From: Nannocystis bainbridge
GTDB taxonomy: Bacteria > Myxococcota_A > Polyangia > Nannocystales > Nannocystaceae
NCBI RefSeq assembly: GCF_028368995.1
Contig: NZ_JAQNDL010000001.1
Coordinates: forward strand, 1,736,001 to 1,800,000
Length of the DNA: 64,000 nucleotides
Reading direction: 5' to 3'
Shown piece by piece: positions 9,171 to 20,819 of this stretch. Position 1 is the stretch's first letter; each line of letters begins with the position of its first letter. A model generated the notes under the pieces. The model worked only from the letters and a program-made list of their open reading frames with translations, made no database searches and was not told the DNA's origin. The translations under genes were made by a program, and so were the position numbers.

Positions 9171-11242
9171 ATGACTGACCAAACGCGAGTGTCCGCCCGC
9201 GTGCTCGAGCTCCTCGCGGAGAGCGCCGGCCACGGACTGTCGCTGCACCTGGCCCACGAGGCCGCCCGCAGCGTCCGCTTCAACGACGGCGACTGGCTCG
9301 GGCCGGCGGCCAAGGCCCTGCGCCGGGCCGGGCTCAAGGCGTCTCGCTTCGCCTTCGACGGCCCGCGCGAGCTCCTGCGCCTGCGCACGCTCGAGACCCC
9401 GGCGGTCACCCGCGTCGGCAAGCGCTGGCTCCTGATGCTCGGCGAGCGCGCCGGCGTGCTCGACCTGCGCGTCGTCGACGACCTCGGCGAGCAGGTGCTG
9501 CCGCTGCGCGGGCCGGCGCTGGCCGGCTGGCTCGCCGACCACGGCGCGACCTGGCCGCTGACCTGGCTGGCGGTCGAGCCGCAGCTCATGTACGCCGCCC
9601 TGACGCAGGCGCCGACCGACGCGCGCCGGCTGCTGCGGGCCCTCCGGCTCGAGCGCCGCGGGATCTACGTCGTGCTCGTCTACGGCGTCGCCATCGCCGC
9701 GGCCTCGCTCGCCGTCCCGCTGGCCACCCAGGCGCTGGTCAACACGATCTCGGCCACGGCGATGCTCGACCAGATCGTGATCCTGGCGATCTTGCTGGCG
9801 TTGACGCTGAGCGCGGTCGCGTTCCTGCGGGTGCTGCAGCTGGTGGCCGTCGAGCGGATCCACCGCCGCTGGTGGGTGCGCGGCGCGACCGACTGGATCC
9901 GGCGCATGGGCCAGACGTCGCGCGCGGCCCGGCAGTCGGCCTCGACCCGCGACCTGACCAACCGCTTCCTCGACGTCGCCATGCTGCAAAAAGACGTCGC
10001 GGCGCTGCTGCTGAACGGCTCGTCGCTGGTGCTGGTGATGCTGGCCAGCCTGGTGCTGCTGGGCTTCTACCACCCGGTCCTGCTGGCCTTCGACGCGGTG
10101 CTGATCTTCAGCATCGGCGCCGTCCTGCTCGCCGGCATCGGCGCGACCGCCGGGGCCAAGCGCGAGGCCAGCGCGCGCTGGGCCGTGTTCGCGTGGATGG
10201 ACGAGGTCGCCGGCGGCCGCCTCACCTTCTCGAACCCCCGCGGCCGCGCCCTCGCCGACGGCCGCGGCGAGTTCCTGATCCGCGACTGGCTGGACGCGCG
10301 CGGCCGCTACTTCAAGCCGCTGCTCCGCCACGTGATCGCCGGCGCCGGCCTCGAGGTCATCGCCACCGTCGCGGTGCTGGCGATCGGCGGCTCGCTGGTG
10401 ATCCAGGGCGAGCTCGAGCTCGGCCAGCTGGTGGCGGCCTCGGTCCTGGTGTCGCAGATCGGCTCCGGCGTCGGCCGCCTCGGCCGCCAGCTCGACCCGA
10501 TCTACGAGGGCATCGCCTCGGTCGCGTCGATGGGCAAGGCCCTCGACGCCGACCTCGAGCCGAGCGGCGGCGAGGTCCTGCCGCGCCGCCCCGTCCCGCT
10601 CGGGCTCGAGCTGGTCGACGACGCCGGCACCGTGGTCCTGGCCCTCAAGCCCGGCGAGCGCGCGGCGCTGGTCGGCGCCACCGACAGCCACAGCCGCGTG
10701 CTCGACCTGATCTACGGGTTCTTCGGCCGCACCTGGCTGCCGAACCTGTCGGCCCGGCTCGACGGCCACGACGTGCACCTGCTCGAGCTCGAGAGCCTGC
10801 GCGACCAGGTCGCGCTGGTCCGCGGCGGCGAGATCGTGGCCACCACCGCGCTGCAGAACCTCGTCGGCGCCAACTGGACCGGCCACGCCTCCGAGCTCGA
10901 TACACTGCTCGACCTCGTCGACCTCCAGCCCGCGCTGCAGCGGCTCCCCAACGCCCTGCAAGAGGAGCTGCTGCCCGACGGCGACGCCGGTCCGCTGACC
11001 GAGACCGAGGTCCGCCGGGTCGTGCTGGTGCGAGCCCTGATCGCCGCCCCGCGGCTGCTGCTGCTCGACCTCGGGCTCGACCGCCTCGGCCTGGCGGCCC
11101 CGCGGCGCGCCGCCCTGCTCGACTGGATCTTCGACCGCCGCCGACCGTGGACCGTGCTCGTCGTCACCGACAGCGTCCACAGCCGCGACATCCTGGCCCG
11201 CTGCGACCAACAACAAGCGATCCGTATCGGAGGGAGCGAGCG

Positions 11243-11246
<4 letters not shown>
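9171..11246 (+). CDS. ABC exporter-like protein with degenerate ATPase domain (1)
   Basis: 691 residues with the layout of a type I secretion ABC protein. Residues about 1-140 resemble a C39 peptidase-like domain without a catalytic Cys. About 150-420 form a six-helix exporter domain (GIYVVLVYGVAIAAASLAVP, ending GQLVAASVLVSQIGSGVGRL). A nucleotide-binding-like domain follows. Its key residues are gone: GATDSHSR (502-509) replaces the P-loop GxxGxGKS/T, LTETE (609-613) replaces LSGGQ, Leu634 sits at the catalytic Glu after Walker B Asp633, and Asp667 sits at the H-loop His. The frame is intact and flanking regions are well kept, so this looks like a pseudo-ATPase, not decay. Its stop overlaps the HlyD ATG (ATGA). 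Start ATG 9171 fits better than the upstream frame. Confidence 0.85.
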
Positions 11247-12565
<1,319 letters not shown>

Positions 12566-12566
12566 G

Positions 12567-14306
12567 ATGTCGACGCGAACCCTGCGACTCGCGAGCGCGG
12601 CCCTCCTGGGCGCCGGCCTGGTGGTGCCCGTCTCGGCAGCAGCCGCGGCGACCCCGCCCGCGACGGCCTCGACCCGGACAACCCCGGCCCCGACCCCGCC
12701 CCCCGGCCTCGCGCCGGCCCCGACCCCGACGGCCCCGACCCCCTCCCCGGTCCCGCGCGGCCGCACGCCGGCCACCATCCCTGAGAACCCGGTGCGAGAG
12801 GCCACCCGCGACCCCTCGCGCGACACCACACGCGACACCACGCGCGATCCGCCGCGGACCCCGGCGTGGGAGCCCGAGCCGCGCGAGCGGGCCGAGGAGG
12901 CCGCGCCGAAGGAGCGCCGCGGCCGGGTGCTGACATTGGCCGAGGTGCTCGACAGCGTCGAGCAACGCGACCCGCGGATGGAGGCCGCCGAGCTCGGGAT
13001 CCGCGGCGCGGAGGGCCAGGCCCGCTCGGCCCGCGGCACCTACGACCCGGTCCTGCGCGGCCGCGCCACGCTCGAGCCGATGTTCCGCAACGCCATCCTC
13101 GACACCCGCGTCGAGCAGCCGACGCCGCTGTGGGGCATGACCGCGTGGGTCGGCTGGCAGGTCGGCGTCGGCCGGCGGCCCTACTACAACACCACCCTCG
13201 ACAGCATCCTCGACATCGACGACCGCGTCGGCAGCCGCGACGTGCGCTCGACCGCCGGCACCCTGACGGCCGGGCTCACGCTGCCGCTGTGGCGCGACCG
13301 CAGCATCGACCGCCGGCGCGCCAACATCCGCCAGTCGAAGATGGAGACCGAGCGCATGCAGGAGGCCCGCGACGCCCGCCTGCTCGAGCTCGAGATCGAG
13401 GCGGCCACCAAGTACTGGACCTGGGTCGCCAACGGGCTCCGCCTCGAGATCGAGATGATGCTGCTCGACCTGGCGCAGACCCGCGACGAGGCGCTGCAGC
13501 GGCGCATCGAGCTCGGCGCCCTCGACCCGCTGGCCGGCGTCGACAACCAGCGCCTGATCCTCGACCGCGAGGGCCGCGTGGTCACGGCCGAGCGCGCGTT
13601 CCAGCAGGCCGGGCTCGAGCTGTCGCTGTACCTGCGCGACGCCAACGGCCAGCCGGTCGTGCCCGACCCCAACCGCCTGCCGAGCCGCCTGCCCGAGATG
13701 GTCAGCCCGGAGGCCGGCGGCAACATCGAGAGCGAGATCGGCGAGGCGCTCGAGCGCCGGCCCGACCGCAAGGCCCGCATGTTCCTCCGCTCGCAGGCCG
13801 AGGTCGAGCTGCGCTGGGCCAAGAACCAGCGCGCGCCGCGGGTCGAGCTGTCGGCCTGGGCCTCGCGCTACATGGGCCGGCCGCTGATCCCGGCCTTCAC
13901 CCGCAACGGCGCGGTAGTCTCGCTGCTGTTCGAGATCCCGATCCCGCTGCGAGCGTCCCGCGGCCAGCTCGAGGCGACCCGCGCGGCCGCCGAGAGCGTC
14001 GCCGCCGAGCTGCGCTTCCTCGACGACACGATCGCCGTGGCGATCCGCGACGGCCACTCCGCGCTGGTCGCCGCCTACCGCCGCGCCCGCCTGGCCAACC
14101 GCGAGGTCGAGCTGTCACGCCAGCTCGCGGCCTCCGAGTACCGCCGGTTCCAGCTCGGCGCCGGCGACCTGCTGCTCGTCAACCTGCGCGAGGTCGCCAG
14201 CGCCGACGCGGCCAACAACGAGATCCAGGCCGTCGCCGACTACTTCGTCGCCAAGGCGACGCTCGAGGTCTCGCTCGGGCGGGGCGTCCAGTCCGTGGCG
14301 CCGTGA
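12567..14306 (+). CDS. TolC-like outer membrane efflux channel
   Basis: 579 residues. A signal peptide (LRLASAALLGAGLVVPVSAA) is followed by a Pro/Thr/Arg-rich linker to about residue 110, then a TolC/OEP fold: two similar halves, the first opening VLTLAEVLDSVEQRDPRMEAA, the second around LEATRAAAESVAAELRFLDD, with long coiled coils and the usual EVELSRQLAASEYRRFQLG near the end. It should form the trimeric outer-membrane duct of the export system. The Pro-rich N-terminal extension is longer than in standard TolC proteins and may reach toward peptidoglycan (inference). Confidence 0.9.
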   Translation: MSTRTLRLASAALLGAGLVVPVSAAAAATPPATASTRTTPAPTPPPGLAPAPTPTAPTPSPVPRGRTPATIPENPVREATRDPSRDTTRDTTRDPPRTPAWEPEPRERAEEAAPKERRGRVLTLAEVLDSVEQRDPRMEAAELGIRGAEGQARSARGTYDPVLRGRATLEPMFRNAILDTRVEQPTPLWGMTAWVGWQVGVGRRPYYNTTLDSILDIDDRVGSRDVRSTAGTLTAGLTLPLWRDRSIDRRRANIRQSKMETERMQEARDARLLELEIEAATKYWTWVANGLRLEIEMMLLDLAQTRDEALQRRIELGALDPLAGVDNQRLILDREGRVVTAERAFQQAGLELSLYLRDANGQPVVPDPNRLPSRLPEMVSPEAGGNIESEIGEALERRPDRKARMFLRSQAEVELRWAKNQRAPRVELSAWASRYMGRPLIPAFTRNGAVVSLLFEIPIPLRASRGQLEATRAAAESVAAELRFLDDTIAVAIRDGHSALVAAYRRARLANREVELSRQLAASEYRRFQLGAGDLLLVNLREVASADAANNEIQAVADYFVAKATLEVSLGRGVQSVAP

Positions 14307-14342
14307 GCCCTTCCGCCAATCCGCAAGTTCGAGAGGTCATCC

Positions 14343-16421
14343 GTGGAGCCGACACTGCAGACCAGCGTGGATGAAGCCGCACCGATCCCCGCGCGCGTGT
14401 TCCAGCTGCTCGCCGCGGCGACCGAGCAGAAGCTCGCGCCGCCGCCGACGCACGCGCCTCGCGAGGCGTTCGGGCTCGAGGCGTGGGACGTCGGCGCCGC
14501 CCGGGCGGTCCAGCAGGCGGGCCTCAAGGCCGCCCGCTTCAACATCGAGACCGCCGACGACCTGGCGCGCCTGTGCGCCCTCGATGCCCCGGCGTTCTCC
14601 CTGATCGGCGGCCGCTGGGTCGTGCTGCTCGGGACCCGCCGCGGCGCGCTCGACCTGGTGGTGATCGACGGCCGCAGCGAACGCCGCCAGCGCGTGCGCC
14701 CGGCCGAGCTGATGGCGTGGATGCAGCCCCGCGGAGCGCCGCGCCCGAGCCACCCGTGGCTGGCGATCGAGCCGCGGATGATGCTGGCGCCGCTGTCGTT
14801 CCCGCCGACCGAGTTCATCCGGTTGATGCGGACCTTCGTGCTCGAGAAGCGCGACGTGTACGTCATCAGCGTCTACGGCGCGGTCATGGCGGTCGTCTCG
14901 CTGGCGGTCCCGATCTCGGCCCAGGCGCTCGTCAACACCATCTCGGTCAACGCGCTGGCGCAGCCGATCTTGATGCTCTCGGTCATGTTGATGGTGGCCC
15001 TCGGCGCGATCGCGGTGCTGCGCGTGATGCAGTTCACGGTCGCCGAGCGGATCTACCGCCGCCTGTGGGTGCGCGGCGTGGCCGACTGGATCCGCCGCAC
15101 GTCCCGGGCCTCGCGAGAGTCGCGGCAGGAGATCTCGAACCGCGAGCTGTGCAACCGCTACATGGACATGCCGATCTTGCAGAAGGACTTCTGGTCGCTG
15201 CTGCTCGACGGCACCTCGCTGACGATGGTGAGCGGGGCCAGCCTGGTGCTGCTGGCGTTCTATCACCCGCTGCTGCTCGCGTTCGACGTCGTGCTGCTGG
15301 TCGGCATCGCCCTCGTGATGCTCGCGGGCCTCGGCGCCGAGGGGCGCGCGGTCTACGAGTCCCACACCAAGTGGTCGCTGTTCGGCTGGATCGACGACAT
15401 CGGCAACATGCGGATCGCGTTCTCGAACCCGCGCGGGCGGGCGCTGGCCGACGCCCAGGGCGAGGTGCTGGTGCGCAACTGGCTGCAGGCGCGCGGCAGC
15501 TATTACTCGACCCTGCTGCGCCACATCGTCACCGGCGCCGCGCTCGAGGTGCTGGCGACCGTCGGCGTGCTGGCGATCGGCGGCTGGCTGGTGATCTCGC
15601 GCGAGCTGACGCTCGGCCAGCTGGTGGCGGCGTCGGTGCTGGTGTCGCAGATCGGCGCCGGGGTCCGCGGCCTCGGGCAGCAGCTCGACCCGATCTACGA
15701 GGGCGTGGCCGCGATCGAGACCCTCGGCCGCACGCTCGACGCCAAGCTCGAGCCGCTCGGCGGCGAGGTCCTGCCGACGCTGGCGGGGCCGATGGCGGTC
15801 GACCTCAGCGTCGAACACACGCAGCTGGCGATCGAGCCCGGCCAGCGCGTCGGCCTGGTCGGCGGCAACGACGGCCACAGCCGCGTGCTCGACCTGCTCT
15901 ACGGGCTCTACGACCGCAAGCCGCCGGTGACGCTGGCGGGCCGCCTCGACGGCCGCGACGTCGCCCAGCTCGAGCTCGACAGCCTGCGCGGGCAGGTGGC
16001 CCTGGTCCGCGGCGGCGAGCTCGTGGGCGCGTCGCTGCTCGAGAACCTGGTCGGCCCCGACTGGCAGGGCGACCACACCGAGCTCGACGAGCTGCTCGAC
16101 CTCGTCGACCTCCGCACCACCGTGCTCGCCCTGCCCGGCGGCCTCGATCAAGAGCTGCTGCCCGACGGCGACGGCGGCCAGCTGAGCGAGGCGCAGATCC
16201 GCCGGGTGGTGCTGCTGCGCGCGCTGGTCACCCAGCCCCGCCTGCTGCTGATCGATCAGGGCCTCGACCGGCTCGACCTCACCCCGCCGCAGCGCACGGC
16301 CCTGCTCGACTGGGTCTTCGACCGCGCCCGCCCGTGGACCCTGCTCGTCGTCACCGACAGCGTCGAGAGCGACGAGCTGCTGGCCCGCTGCGACATGCAG
16401 CACGCGCTCGACGCGGCGTGA
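14343..16421 (+). CDS. ABC exporter-like protein with degenerate ATPase domain (2)
   Basis: 692 residues, a clear paralogue of the first ABC protein in the operon: same length, same domain order and long identical stretches (SNPRGRALAD, GQLVAASVLVSQIG, QLDPIYEG). Starts at GTG after a GAGAGG-like site. The nucleotide-binding-like domain is again degenerate: GGNDGHSR (507-514) in place of Walker A, LSEAQ in place of LSGGQ, Gln639 in place of the catalytic Glu after Asp638, and VTD in place of the H-loop His. Both paralogues keep a shared replacement motif, DxHSRVLDLxYG, at the P-loop position, so the change is old and probably selected. A heterodimer of the two is the simplest idea; an energy source is not evident. 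Confidence 0.85.
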   Translation: MEPTLQTSVDEAAPIPARVFQLLAAATEQKLAPPPTHAPREAFGLEAWDVGAARAVQQAGLKAARFNIETADDLARLCALDAPAFSLIGGRWVVLLGTRRGALDLVVIDGRSERRQRVRPAELMAWMQPRGAPRPSHPWLAIEPRMMLAPLSFPPTEFIRLMRTFVLEKRDVYVISVYGAVMAVVSLAVPISAQALVNTISVNALAQPILMLSVMLMVALGAIAVLRVMQFTVAERIYRRLWVRGVADWIRRTSRASRESRQEISNRELCNRYMDMPILQKDFWSLLLDGTSLTMVSGASLVLLAFYHPLLLAFDVVLLVGIALVMLAGLGAEGRAVYESHTKWSLFGWIDDIGNMRIAFSNPRGRALADAQGEVLVRNWLQARGSYYSTLLRHIVTGAALEVLATVGVLAIGGWLVISRELTLGQLVAASVLVSQIGAGVRGLGQQLDPIYEGVAAIETLGRTLDAKLEPLGGEVLPTLAGPMAVDLSVEHTQLAIEPGQRVGLVGGNDGHSRVLDLLYGLYDRKPPVTLAGRLDGRDVAQLELDSLRGQVALVRGGELVGASLLENLVGPDWQGDHTELDELLDLVDLRTTVLALPGGLDQELLPDGDGGQLSEAQIRRVVLLRALVTQPRLLLIDQGLDRLDLTPPQRTALLDWVFDRARPWTLLVVTDSVESDELLARCDMQHALDAA

Positions 16422-16428
16422 ACGACGG

Positions 16429-16453
16429 CGGCGCTGCCCCCGAGGCAGCGCCG
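16429..16453. terminator. Hairpin after the export operon
   Basis: A 10-bp stem CGGCGCTGCC/GGCAGCGCCG with a 5-nt loop, 8 bases past the stop of the second ABC gene. No T-tract, so a weak call. Confidence 0.45.
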
Positions 16454-16699
16454 ACTTCGAGAGGCGCGACTGCTCGCGGTCTTCGGAGCATCGACCTGGT
16501 GACCGGCCTCGTCCCGGTCGGCGCGCCCGTCGCAGCCGTCGAAGCTCGGCGCAGTGACTCATCGCGCGGGTCGGGCCGGCTTCGCCGACCACCCTCCGGC
16601 GCGACGCTGATGGGTCGTCGAACGAGCGAGCAGCACCGAGCGCCGCGCCGCGCCGCCTGCAGGTTGACGGCGGGTCCGCGGGTCGCTCATCGTCGGAGC

Positions 16700-17113
16700 A
16701 TGGCTTGGATCGCGCTGCCCCTTGTCTTGTCCCTGGTCGCCCCCGCCCCGCCGCCGCAGGCCGAGGGTCCACCGCTCGACGCATGGGAGCTCGCGCAGCG
16801 CGACAAGCAGATCAAGCTCGGGTGGGAGCAGCGTGAGCGCCGGCTCAAGTTCGGGACCGGGCTTTTCGGCGTGTTGACGGGCGTGTCACTGGTCTCGGCC
16901 GCGGCGCTCATCCCGCTGTCGGGCAGCAGCGATCCCAGCTTCGATTGCGTCGGAAGATGCCCGCCAGATCCGATGATGACCACGGGCATCGTCATGGCGG
17001 TCGTCTGCACCGGCTCGATCGCGGCGACAGCCGTGCTCGGCGTCAAGCTGACCCGGCACCGACGCGCTCGCCCGGTCCAGGTCGGTCTCGGGGGCCTTCG
17101 CGTGGCGTTCTGA
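16700..17113 (+). CDS. Hypothetical membrane protein (137 aa)
   Basis: Begins MAWIALPLVLSLVAPAPPPQ, a signal peptide or first anchor, followed by a charged helix (RDKQIKLGWEQRERRLKFG) and two hydrophobic segments (LFGVLTGVSLVSAAALIPL and TTGIVMAVVCTGSIAATAVLG). Two cysteines lie between them. The end, LGGLRVAF, resembles the last strand of an outer-membrane protein but is probably too short to be a barrel. It follows the export operon by about 280 bases on the same strand; whether it belongs to it is not shown. Confidence 0.5.
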   Translation: MAWIALPLVLSLVAPAPPPQAEGPPLDAWELAQRDKQIKLGWEQRERRLKFGTGLFGVLTGVSLVSAAALIPLSGSSDPSFDCVGRCPPDPMMTTGIVMAVVCTGSIAATAVLGVKLTRHRRARPVQVGLGGLRVAF

Positions 17114-17419
17114 GCATCGCCGACCGCCGTCGCCGCGCGAGTCCGTCGTCGCGCGCAGCTCGCTCGTCGCTCGCTGCAGCGGCCCGGGTCACGTCGAGCT
17201 CGGCGATTGCCGATGCAGTTGCGTGCGCCGGTCCGTCCTCGCGCACAGATCGACCCGGCGACGATCGCTGCCGAGGTTCGCGTTCGCTGAGGATCAGAGC
17301 GGGCTGCTTCGCCAGCGATGCGGCGGCTTCGCGCGACCGGATTAAATGCCGCGAGCCGGTCGCCCAGGGGTGAGGGGCGACCGGCTCGCGGTGGGGTCAG
17401 TTCGGCCAGGGAGTCTCGA
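17114..17419. other. Intergenic region between convergent genes
   Basis: About 300 bases of Arg-codon-rich noise with no gene, ending in the sigma factor hairpin. Confidence 0.4.
17349..17391 (-). terminator. Strong hairpin terminator of the sigma factor gene
   Basis: A perfect 17-bp stem (17349-17365 with 17375-17391) around a 9-nt loop, 28 bases beyond the sigma factor stop. On the minus strand it is followed by CATTTAATCC, a short T-rich run, as expected for an intrinsic terminator reading leftward. Confidence 0.8.
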
Positions 17420-18661
17420 TTACATCAGCTGGCGGCGCTCGAACTCCGAGCGGAGCTTGCGCAGGGCCTGCTCCTGGAGCTGACGGATGCGCTCGCGCGA
17501 CAGCGAGTAGTTGGCGCCGATCTCCTTGAGGGTGAGCTCGGGCTCGCCGTCCATGCCGACGCGCTTGCGCAGGATGTCGGCCTCCATCGGCGACAGCTTC
17601 TCGAACACCTCGAGCAGGGCGTCCTGGAGGACGGCCGAGTCCATCAGCTCGGACGGGGCGACCTGGGTCGCGTCGACCAGGGTGTCGGCCAGGCTGCCCT
17701 CGCCGTCGCGGGTGGCCGGCAGCGAGAGGCTCAGCGGCTGGTCGATCAGCGACCAGCTCATCCGCTGGATGCGCTCCATGCTGATGCCGGTGGCCGAGGA
17801 CAGCTCCTCGTCGGTCGGGCAGCGGCCGTACATCACCTCGTACTCGCGGCGGGCGCGGCTGACCTTCTTGCACGCGTCGATCATGTGCAGGGGCAGGCGG
17901 ACGCTGCGGTCGGTGTCGACGATGGCGCGGGTGATGGCGTAGCGGATCCACCAGGCGGCGTAGGTGGCGAAGCGGCAGCCGCGGGTCGGGTCGAAGCGGT
18001 CGACGGCCTTCATCAGGCCCATGTTGCCGTCCTGGATCAGGTCCTGCAGCGGGATCGAGCTGCGGGCGAAGCGGCGGGCGATGGCGACCACGAGGCGGAG
18101 GTTGGAGCGCACGAAGGCGTTCTTGGCCAGCATCACCGCGTTGTGGGCCCGGCGGGCGGCGGCGACGTAGCGGACGAACGGGGCGCTGTCGCGGTACGGC
18201 GGCTTGACCTTCATGTTGGTGGCGACGCCGCGGTCGCTCTCGAGCCCGGTGAGGTCGGCGAGGATCGAGTCAGCCACCACGCTGTCGACGTCGGCGAACA
18301 CGAGGCGCTCGATGAGGGCGTTGCGCGCGGCGGTGAAGGCCTCCTCGTGGCTCTTGAGGACGCGGTCGCGGAGGGCGCGCGAGGTCTTCTCGACCGCCTC
18401 GAGCACGGCCGGCGGGACCGACTCGGCCGACAGGCGCTCGGCCACCAGGGCGCAGATCGCCGAGACGAACGGCGGGTAGGCGAGGAAGGCGGCCCACATG
18501 GTCTTGCGCAGCTCGATGAGGCGCGTCGCGGCGACGAGCTCCTCGTCTTTACCCATCACCGTGACATCGGCGAGCTCTCGGAAGTACCGCGCGGTCGTGG
18601 CACCACCGAACGAAGAGGTGGAGGTGCTGGCATTCCCGGAAGTGGCGATTTGGTTGAGCAT
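17420..18661 (-). CDS. RpoD-family (group 2-like) sigma factor
   Basis: 413 residues. After a variable N-terminus of about 180 residues comes a textbook sigma-70 core: region 2 with NLRLVVAIARRF, PLQDLIQDGNMGLMKAVDRF and FATYAAWWIRYAI; region 3 (SRARREYEVMYGRCPTDEEL); region 4 with TLKEIGANYSLSRERIRQLQ, then ALRKLRSEFERRQLM. It recruits RNA polymerase to housekeeping-like promoters. Region 1.1 of the primary factor is not recognisable, so this is more likely an alternative stationary-phase or developmental factor of the Myxococcus SigB/SigC kind (inference). GAGGGG precedes the ATG. It stands alone, with an AT-rich leader upstream and a strong terminator downstream. Confidence 0.93.
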   Translation of the reverse strand: MLNQIATSGNASTSTSSFGGATTARYFRELADVTVMGKDEELVAATRLIELRKTMWAAFLAYPPFVSAICALVAERLSAESVPPAVLEAVEKTSRALRDRVLKSHEEAFTAARNALIERLVFADVDSVVADSILADLTGLESDRGVATNMKVKPPYRDSAPFVRYVAAARRAHNAVMLAKNAFVRSNLRLVVAIARRFARSSIPLQDLIQDGNMGLMKAVDRFDPTRGCRFATYAAWWIRYAITRAIVDTDRSVRLPLHMIDACKKVSRARREYEVMYGRCPTDEELSSATGISMERIQRMSWSLIDQPLSLSLPATRDGEGSLADTLVDATQVAPSELMDSAVLQDALLEVFEKLSPMEADILRKRVGMDGEPELTLKEIGANYSLSRERIRQLQEQALRKLRSEFERRQLM

Positions 18662-19314
18662 GGTGGACCCCTCGGCTGGCTCGATAAGCTTCGCAATGAT
18701 CAGATCAAGAGGACGTCAGGAGAACGCTACAGGGCATCAAGATCCCGTAAAGAACGACGTTAACTGCGAACTATGCGCGGTTTTTCTTCGACTTTGACCG
18801 ACTGTGACCGACTGTCGACGATTTTCGTCTAACTAACAAAGCTATCGAGGCTCGTTAATTTCGAGTTTGCCTCCCGTGTTTGTGGCCCCTGCACCCCACA
18901 TAATCGGCGGGAGCCCCGAAAACCGACGCAAGCCCGCTATGCACAGTCCGACGCGGCCCACCTCGCGCCCACTCCTACGAGTCGACCGACGCGCCGCGAG
19001 CCGAATCTTCACAGCTGCCGCGCGACGACTCCCTGTGTCACGAGGCGATCGAGCTGGCCGCCCGTGATGCGCGAGAGGTCGCGAGCCGCTGGTGGCCGAC
19101 GCGAAGCACGGCGGGAGCGACGACATGTCTTCGGGCAGCGCGTCGACGCGTGCCAGCGAACCGCCGCTCGCGGCACGACGCGCGCACGTTCGCGGCGCGT
19201 CGATGGTTCACCGAGTCCGCGCCGGCGTGTCTTCCGACAGATCGTCGGCTCATGCCGGCGAGCCGCGCTCCAACACGGCACGTCGGGTCGATCAGTGAGA
19301 ACACGTTGCCCGTT
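18662..19314. promoter_or_regulatory. AT-rich upstream region of the sigma factor gene
   Basis: About 650 bases without a gene. The part next to the sigma factor (roughly 18700-18880) is markedly AT-richer than the rest of the window. It holds a perfect tandem 10-bp repeat, GACCGACTGT twice at 18796-18815, one helical turn apart, a plausible activator site about 140 bases before the start codon. No convincing -35/-10 pair could be fixed by eye. The remainder shows nothing further, apart from a weak half-match to the dispersed palindrome near 19125. Confidence 0.45.
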
Positions 19315-20214
19315 TTATGGCCACTCGCGCGCGCTGTCGGGCGGCAAGACGTTGGTGAACACGCTGGCGCGCAGGTCGGCGATGCGCGCGGCGGACGGCC
19401 GGCCGCCGGTGCGCGTGGCGACCATCGAGCGGCGAAACAGGCAGCCGTCGGCGCCGAACAGGAGCGAGCCGTCGTGGTCCCAGTCGGCCCAGTCGAGCTG
19501 GCCCAGCGCCTCGGACGACCGCTCGATTGCGCCGCTGCGCTCGACCAGGCGATAGCTGCAGACGCTGCCCGGACCGTTGACCTCGAACATGCCGAGCCAG
19601 CTGCGCTCGAGGGTCAAGCGCCGATGCACCGGGTTTTGCTTCTCGAAGGTCCACGGCTCGGCGAACACGACGCGCATCGTCGAATCCGGGCCGGGCACGC
19701 CGTCGACGCCGCGATTTGTCAGCGTCCAGCCCTGCGACGACTCGGGGGTGTTCGCGCCGCGCCGTGCGCGATACTCCGTGATGTGACCGATCTCGAAGTC
19801 GGGCGGGACCGTGCTGTGGTCATGGAGCTCGGTGATCACCCGGCCATAGTTGAGGATCAGCCTGCGGTTGCCTTCAAAAAAACCGCCGCCGCCCCAGGTG
19901 CTGCCGTCGGGCCACAGGGCCAGCGCGGTGAAGTACGGCGGGCGGCTGACGGCCGTGAAGGTCGCTATCTTGGTCTTGAACTTGCCCGCGAAGTAGACGA
20001 CCAGCCGGCCGTCGGGCGAGATGCCGCAGCGCTCGTCGTAGATGCGACCCGAGAGCCACTGGCCCGGCGTGACCACGTCGCGCGCGAGGTCCCAGCGCAG
20101 CATCTGCACCTGCTTGCTCGGCCCGCGACGAAATACCACCGCCGTGCGCGCGGCGCCGGCGACCAGCGCGAAGGTCCGCGCGCTCGCCCGCGTCTGCTTG
20201 CTGCGTTCGGCCAT
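19315..20214 (-). CDS. Hypothetical propeller-like protein (299 aa)
   Basis: A soluble protein without a signal peptide. It shows repeated strand-turn units such as CGISPDGRLVVYFAGKFK, ALWPDGSTWGGGGFFEG, LILNYGRVITELHDH and DWADWDHDGSLLFGADG, the look of a WD40/PD40-type propeller. Composition and codon use are normal for the window. Starts MAERSKQTRAS. No partner or activity can be named. Confidence 0.6.
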   Translation of the reverse strand: MAERSKQTRASARTFALVAGAARTAVVFRRGPSKQVQMLRWDLARDVVTPGQWLSGRIYDERCGISPDGRLVVYFAGKFKTKIATFTAVSRPPYFTALALWPDGSTWGGGGFFEGNRRLILNYGRVITELHDHSTVPPDFEIGHITEYRARRGANTPESSQGWTLTNRGVDGVPGPDSTMRVVFAEPWTFEKQNPVHRRLTLERSWLGMFEVNGPGSVCSYRLVERSGAIERSSEALGQLDWADWDHDGSLLFGADGCLFRRSMVATRTGGRPSAARIADLRASVFTNVLPPDSAREWP

Positions 20215-20731
20215 CGCGGGCGAGCGTACTGCGAATGCCCCGGCTTCGGGGTCTCACTCGTCGCGGCTGCGGCGTCTCGACCATCGTGGGCCGGCGGCGG
20301 ATGTCGAGTCGGCGGCCGTCGCCGCGGGGCTCGTCGACTTCGGTGACAGCGCGCACGGATGCATGGGCCCGCACCAACATGACCGGAACCATCACGCCGA
20401 ATTGGAAGACGAGGTCGAACTCAATGAAGACGATGGCTGCGTCAACGAGGCGTTCCCGGGCGCGCTGAACGTTGTGGACGAGTCGGAGTCTTGCGGCCGC
20501 GGATGAGGGCGTGGGTGCCATCAGCGTCGTCCTGATTGGATGGCCGTGTCCGCTGCTGCTCGAAGGGGCGGCCGCGCCTCCAGCTCTCACGCGCCGAGGG
20601 GCCCTCCTCACGCTCGCGGGCCCGCGTCGCGCTCCCCCCCCTCGCTCACCGGCGGCCGATCCGGACGAGATCCCCGCGGCGGCGCCATGCCGGTCGTACG
20701 CGGCGCGCGTCTCGCTCCGCGACGGCACGAC

Positions 20732-20747
20732 ATGTCTCTTCGGACAG
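20732..20747. repeat. Dispersed 16-bp palindrome, copy 3
   Basis: ATGTCTC-TT-CGGACAG, imperfect arms, followed by a short AT-rich run (TTTTATATCT). Upstream of ligD. Confidence 0.55.
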
Positions 20748-20819
20748 TTTTATATCTCCACAAGAACATGACGGCGCTCTCGACTCGCGGCACGGCGCGG
20801 CTGCTCGTCGCACTTCGGC

